Shown piece after piece: positions 49,200 to 53,091 of a stretch of 53,091 bases of DNA; the stretch's first letter is position 1, and each line of letters begins with the position of its first letter. The notes beneath the pieces were generated by a model. That model worked only from the letters and a program-made list of their open reading frames with translations. It did no database searches and was not told the DNA's origin. The stretch comes from Prevotella sp. (lineage in GTDB: Bacteria; Bacteroidota; Bacteroidia; Bacteroidales; Bacteroidaceae). Position numbers and translations under genes: made by a program. Location: positions 1 through 53,091 of the forward strand of contig JAFZSR010000118.1 in the NCBI GenBank assembly GCA_017619275.1, in the 5' to 3' direction.

Positions 49200-50702
49200 C
49201 TATTCTTGGGGAGCGGTGAGATACTTTATTTTCGCTCCCGTCGTCTTGAGTGTTGCGGCAAACGTCTGCGGACTGATGGTGACAGGGCCGCTGATGAACT
49301 CGGGCACGTTGTAGCTCTTCATCAGCTGCAGGTGATAGTCGGGGTCGCTTGTGGGCAGTTCAAAGGGCTTGTCGGCATGTCCATCGGCATCGATGTGCAC
49401 GAAGAACGGGCGTGTGAACACACCGTCGTGGCGGCGCGACGAGAAGACAATCCATCGGCCGTTCGACGACCAGGAGTGGTAGCTCTCGGTGTCGGGAGAG
49501 TTGCACTCGTCAAGTGGCCTCGCCTCGCCTGTGGTGAGGTCCATCATCCACAGGTCGGCATCGTGGTGCCAGATGTGGAAGCATCCCCACTCGCCCATGG
49601 TGAACAGCAGCCATCGCCCGCAGGGTGAGATGCGTGGCAGGGTGGCGCTCATGCCCAGTGTGTCGGCGCAGAACACCATCTCGCGCTCGCCAAAATGCCT
49701 TGTCGCGGGGTCGAAGGAGCGGCGGTAGATGTTGTATTTCACCTCCTGGGCACGCATGATAATCTCCTCGCTGTTGGCGCTGCCATCCTGATAGTCGAAA
49801 TGTGCACTGCAGTAGTAGAGGCTGCGCCCGTCGGGTGCCCAGAAGGGAAACACCTCCAGCTCGTCGGCGGTCTTTTCAATGCTGCTCACCGTCAGCTTGT
49901 CGATGTCGAAGAGGATGAGGTCGCTCTCGGTGTCGAGCACTTCAATTTTGTTGTGATGGGCGGTGTGGAAGCTCTGCAGCGTTTTGTTGGTGGAGTAGGC
50001 AATGAGCTTCATGGTGGGATGCCAAGCGGGGTAGACACCAGCGGAGAGCAGCGAATCGTTGTTCATGTCGATTTTCGTCAGCTCGCCGTCGTAGGCAATA
50101 ATCGTTCCACCATGGTTTTGGCGGGCATGCAGCTGCATGCGCTGGGGGTTATAGTGCTGGTAGTTGTGGCAGTTGACGCACTGTCCTCCGAACTCGCTGG
50201 AACATAGCATGTTGTCAACGATGACCTGCTCGGTGAAGTCCTCTAAACAGCGCTGGTTGATGGTTAGTTCTTCGTAGGAAACGTAGGAGGGGGCAATCAT
50301 GCGGTAGCTCATCCAGGGGTCGATGCTGTCGGGCGACACATGAATGTTGAAAGGTGTGAAACGCGCCCAGCGCCCATTACTCTCGATAAACACCTCGGCG
50401 CTGATGGCTCCTCCCTTGGCAGCCGCCACTATCTGCTTCCATTCGTCGGCATCGATGCGCACCTTCCCTCCGCTGCTGACGATTTCCTCGTTCTTGGCCG
50501 ACAGGCGGACGATGACATTGCTGGCTTCGGCAAAGACCTCAAAGTTCAGTGGGGCAATGTTGGGGGCGATGGTGACGTCGGCATAGTCGGGATAGATGGG
50601 TGGCAGCACGTCGAGCTGCTGGTAGCTGTCGGGCACATGTTGCCGACAGGCTGCCATACATAGCGCGACGAGCAGCAGGAAGCTATATTTCAGCGTTTTC
50701 AC
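49200..50702 (-). CDS. PD40/TolB-like surface lipoprotein with a CxxCH motif
   Basis: The protein has 500 residues. The start is a GTG at 50702; the lipobox MAAC puts the lipid on Cys19. An N-terminal beta domain is followed by MLCSSEFGGQCVNCHNYQHY, with a c-type-heme-like CxxCH at 175-179. A beta-propeller of TolB/PD40 repeats comes next (VYPAWHPTMKLIAYST, VFPFWAPDGRSLYYCS, TLPRISPCGRWLLFT, SYHSWSSNGRWIVFSS). Relatives in Bacteroidetes are often annotated as cytochrome c biosynthesis proteins, but heme binding is not demonstrated. It lies 3 nt after the DUF6057 membrane protein, so the two probably act together at the envelope. Confidence 0.78.
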   Translation of the reverse strand: MKTLKYSFLLLVALCMAACRQHVPDSYQQLDVLPPIYPDYADVTIAPNIAPLNFEVFAEASNVIVRLSAKNEEIVSSGGKVRIDADEWKQIVAAAKGGAISAEVFIESNGRWARFTPFNIHVSPDSIDPWMSYRMIAPSYVSYEELTINQRCLEDFTEQVIVDNMLCSSEFGGQCVNCHNYQHYNPQRMQLHARQNHGGTIIAYDGELTKIDMNNDSLLSAGVYPAWHPTMKLIAYSTNKTLQSFHTAHHNKIEVLDTESDLILFDIDKLTVSSIEKTADELEVFPFWAPDGRSLYYCSAHFDYQDGSANSEEIIMRAQEVKYNIYRRSFDPATRHFGEREMVFCADTLGMSATLPRISPCGRWLLFTMGEWGCFHIWHHDADLWMMDLTTGEARPLDECNSPDTESYHSWSSNGRWIVFSSRRHDGVFTRPFFVHIDADGHADKPFELPTSDPDYHLQLMKSYNVPEFISGPVTISPQTFAATLKTTGAKIKYLTAPQE

Positions 50703-50705
50703 TTT

Positions 50706-52499
50706 TTAGTTCTCTATATAGTCGTAGGTGTCGAAATAGTAATGGTAGTAGTACGTCTGGTGGAAATGGTCGTACATGTTCTTGCGTATCTGCTCCATGC
50801 CGATGCCCCTCTGCCGAGCAGTGGCCAAGATGCTGTTGAAGCCCTCAAACTCTGCCTTCACCTGCCGGTCGAATGGCATGTGGCTGATGTCGAGCTGCCC
50901 AAGTTGGGCGAAGAGGCAGGCCGCCTCCTGATAGTGGCGGGGCATGGGGCGTTTGTCGAGCTTGTGCAGCTCGGTGTATTGGTAGAACTGCTGCCAGAAA
51001 AGGCGGGCGTCCTTTTTCTGCATGGCTGCAATGAGCACCTGCTCTTGCAGCAGCGGCTCGCGGGTCTGAGTAGTGGTGAGGTGCTCGAGCAGGAATCGTT
51101 CCATCTGCCCCTGGTCGGCAGTGAGGAAATTGTCGTGGCGCTGCAGCTGGCTGATGGCACGCAGTCCAGGGTGCTGCGCAATCAGCTGTGGCTGGTGAGC
51201 GATGCGTGTGTAGGTCGCCACCCATTCCTTTTGGAAGGCGCACTTCTTCAGCAGGCTCAGGTATTTCTGCGCTGCCGCCATCTCGCCATCGACGATGGCG
51301 CACTTCGCCATCAGCTTCAGCTTCTCCACGCTCCATCCATACTCCACACCATCTTCCATGCACCAACGGAAACAGTAGTTCGTGATGCCGTATTCCAAAT
51401 AGAGCATGCGCCCCATGGTGTCGACCAGACGGATGGGGAAAGGTGCGTCGGGCGGGCAGGCGCCATTAGGATAGCGGTACATCTCGTCGCCTTGTCGGCC
51501 CAGACGGGCAAGCGCCACGTTGCGCATGATGCAGATGGCGCGTGTGGGTTCGCCCTTCACAGCTGCCGATGTGGCCACGGCCTCTTCCCATTGTTGCTGC
51601 TCCAGCTGTCGATACATCGCCAGCTCACAGTGGAAGTTCGAGTCTTTATACCAGAAGAGGAACACGGCGGCCGCCGTCGCCGTCAGCACTGTGCCTTGCA
51701 TCCACATCCCTTTCTTTCCTGCACGTTCGGGAAGGCGTAGCAGCGCTAGCGCGGCGATGCTGACGAAAAGGAAGATGTAAGGCAGGTTGTAGATGAAGTA
51801 ACGCTGTCCAACGTGGCAGAAGTTGGGCAGTCCCGTCCAGTAGATGTTGACGATATTCGTCTCGTGGTAGACCAGATGGTAGCATAGCAGGGGCACCGCC
51901 ACCACGCTGAGCACGGCCACCAGGACGTCGACCATCCGTAAACGCTCTGCCGACAAGGCCATCAGCATCGCAGCAAACAATGCATAGAAACCGAAGAGTG
52001 GATAGCCTATGGCCGTGGCGACGACGATGAACAGTGGGCGTACCACCCTGTTCCCGGGCAGTTGCTTATAGGCGAGCACAAGCAGGAGCGCCACAAGGGT
52101 GCCTATCGTGGCGTCGAAGAAGACGCCGCGCAGCTTCAGGTAGTAAATCCAATAGCCAAGGGTGGTGATGGTAAGCAACAGACAGGCCACGGGCACCAGC
52201 GTCAGCGGCCGCCAAGGTCGAGGAATGTGGAACGTGTGTCCCAGTAGCCACATGATGGCTCCCCACAGCAGACAGAGCACACCTGCTCCCAGCAGGGGAT
52301 AGTAGAAGAGTTGTGTGAAGAAGGCTCCCGCCCACGTGAGCAGCCCCCCCGACGACACCATGCACTGCTTGAAAAACAAGCTCGTGCCAAGGAACAGGTT
52401 TTGTTCCTCGGCACGATACAAGTAGTCTTGTTCGAAGAGTGCCAGCGCCAAGAACGCCAGCAGCAACGCGGTGTATGGAAGCAGACTCTTGGCTTTCAT
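50706..52499 (-). CDS. DUF6057-type multi-pass membrane protein
   Basis: The protein has 597 residues. The first 290 hold about nine hydrophobic helices (ALLLAFLALALF, LLGAGVLCLLWGAIMWLLG, LVPVACLLLTITTLGYWIYYL, FLFVSIAALALLRL and others). The C-terminal 300 residues are soluble and helical with TPR-like regularity (AICIMRNVALARLGRQGD, EWVATYTRIAHQPQLIAQHP). I recognise it as the DUF6057 family, which has no known activity but repeatedly neighbours the CxxCH/PD40 lipoprotein. It follows metG by 19 nt on the same strand. Confidence 0.72.
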   Translation of the reverse strand: MKAKSLLPYTALLLAFLALALFEQDYLYRAEEQNLFLGTSLFFKQCMVSSGGLLTWAGAFFTQLFYYPLLGAGVLCLLWGAIMWLLGHTFHIPRPWRPLTLVPVACLLLTITTLGYWIYYLKLRGVFFDATIGTLVALLLVLAYKQLPGNRVVRPLFIVVATAIGYPLFGFYALFAAMLMALSAERLRMVDVLVAVLSVVAVPLLCYHLVYHETNIVNIYWTGLPNFCHVGQRYFIYNLPYIFLFVSIAALALLRLPERAGKKGMWMQGTVLTATAAAVFLFWYKDSNFHCELAMYRQLEQQQWEEAVATSAAVKGEPTRAICIMRNVALARLGRQGDEMYRYPNGACPPDAPFPIRLVDTMGRMLYLEYGITNYCFRWCMEDGVEYGWSVEKLKLMAKCAIVDGEMAAAQKYLSLLKKCAFQKEWVATYTRIAHQPQLIAQHPGLRAISQLQRHDNFLTADQGQMERFLLEHLTTTQTREPLLQEQVLIAAMQKKDARLFWQQFYQYTELHKLDKRPMPRHYQEAACLFAQLGQLDISHMPFDRQVKAEFEGFNSILATARQRGIGMEQIRKNMYDHFHQTYYYHYYFDTYDYIEN

Positions 52500-52518
52500 G
52501 GGCTGTTCGCTTCACCAA

Positions 52519-53091
52519 TCATCCCACCATGCAGCCGGGCTTCACGTCTTTCGTCGTGGTCACCACGCTCAGGCTCTCGTCGCTGTCCACGGCACTCAGA
52601 ATCATGCCCTGACTCTCGATGCCCATCATCTTGCGCGGTGCAAAGTTGGCCACGAAGAGGATGCGCTTGCCCACCAGCTCCTCAGGATGCTCATAGAACT
52701 GGGCGATGCCCGAGCAGATGGTTCGGTCGGTGCCCGTGCCGTCGTCGATGGTGAACTGCAGCAGTTTCTTCGATTTCTTCACCGGCTGGCAGTCCTTCAC
52801 CAGACCTACGCGGATGTCGAGCTTCTCAAAGTCGTCGAAGCTCACCGTGTCTTTGATGGCGGCGGGCTGCCACTGGGCGGCCTCGTTGGCTTTCTTCGTC
52901 GACTCCAATTTGTCCAGCTGGCGCTGAATGGTCTCGTCGTCAATCTTCTCGAAGAGCAGCTGCGGCTCGTTCAGGTGATGTCCGGCGGGCAGCAGGTCGA
53001 TGCTTCCCAGCTGCTCCCAGTCAAGGTAGTTGTCATTGATGAGCGAGCGCAGACGGTTCGACGAGAACGGCAGGAAGGGGTCGAAGGCGAT
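52519..53091 (-). CDS. metG: Methionyl-tRNA synthetase, C-terminal part (runs off the window)
   Basis: The last 190 residues of the protein are visible; the start lies beyond the right edge. The portion begins FDPFLPFSSNRLRSLI in the anticodon-binding domain and continues through LLPAGHHLNEPQLLFEKIDD. A linker leads to the C-terminal OB-fold tRNA-binding domain (SFDDFEKLDIRVGLVKDC, LLQFTIDDGTGTDRTICSGI, NFAPRKMMGIESQGMILSA), which promotes dimerisation and tRNA binding. This fused layout is standard for Bacteroidetes MetG. It is 19 nt upstream of the DUF6057 gene on the same strand. Confidence 0.93.
   Translation of the reverse strand: MAFDPFLPFSSNRLRSLINDNYLDWEQLGSIDLLPAGHHLNEPQLLFEKIDDETIQRQLDKLESTKKANEAAQWQPAAIKDTVSFDDFEKLDIRVGLVKDCQPVKKSKKLLQFTIDDGTGTDRTICSGIAQFYEHPEELVGKRILFVANFAPRKMMGIESQGMILSAVDSDESLSVVTTTKDVKPGCMVG

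Overview
The window is a chromosomal segment of a Bacteroidales bacterium, most probably Prevotella in the broad sense (a gut or rumen type). The evidence is two SusC/SusD transporter pairs, lipoboxes typical of Bacteroidetes lipoproteins, promoters with the TAnnTTTG -7 motif instead of sigma-70 boxes, poor Shine-Dalgarno sites, and secreted proteins ending in short C-terminal tails that resemble Por/type IX secretion tails. No rRNA, tRNA, CRISPR array, integrase or transposase was seen.

Left part (1-18000). A truncated TolC-like fragment and a CDP-alcohol phosphatidyltransferase come first. On the minus strand follows a cassette that I read as PPTase, then a double-domain PAP2 phosphatase, then a giant secreted Omp28-like protein (7156 down to 1599). 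A second minus-strand operon (17924 down to 7901) holds SusC, SusD, a DUF4843 lipoprotein, a PKD-like lipoprotein, a thioredoxin-fold protein and a secreted protein. It contains no carbohydrate-active enzyme, so its cargo is probably not a plain glycan.

Middle (18000-40000). This part holds a periplasmic metallophosphatase, an SDR, a GNAT, a GH115 alpha-glucuronidase, a GH3 enzyme whose lipoprotein signal is interrupted by a stop codon, two tandem acidic lipoproteins, a carbonic anhydrase, a CE8 pectinesterase and a membrane-anchored MutS-like ATPase. Next to these is an unusual trio: a vWA protein, divergent from a sigma-factor/A1S_2505 fusion, followed by an AAA/ABC-type ATPase. A second SusC/SusD operon ends in a beta-helix lipoprotein (DUF5123/DUF4957 type). 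With CE8 and GH115 nearby it suggests plant cell-wall (pectin/glucuronoxylan) use.

Right part (40000-53091). Housekeeping genes dominate: a four-helix-bundle protein, a sigma-54 activator, lptE, a TPR-like protein, secG, argS, an RNase H, ribD, pepD, a CxxCH/PD40 lipoprotein with a DUF6057 membrane protein, and the 3' part of metG.

The most striking non-genic content is a set of structured repeats: (i) arrays with a strict 9-bp period, with a different core at each locus, folded symmetrically into hairpins at 9597, 30286 and 40307, plus a related one inside argS at 45722; (ii) three copies of a ~21-bp-period palindromic element at 1302, 7312 and 40137; (iii) two copies of a ~58-bp element at 24121 and 30417; (iv) a 185-bp element with perfect 29-bp inverted ends at 7633. 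argS and ribD both carry in-frame low-complexity inserts.
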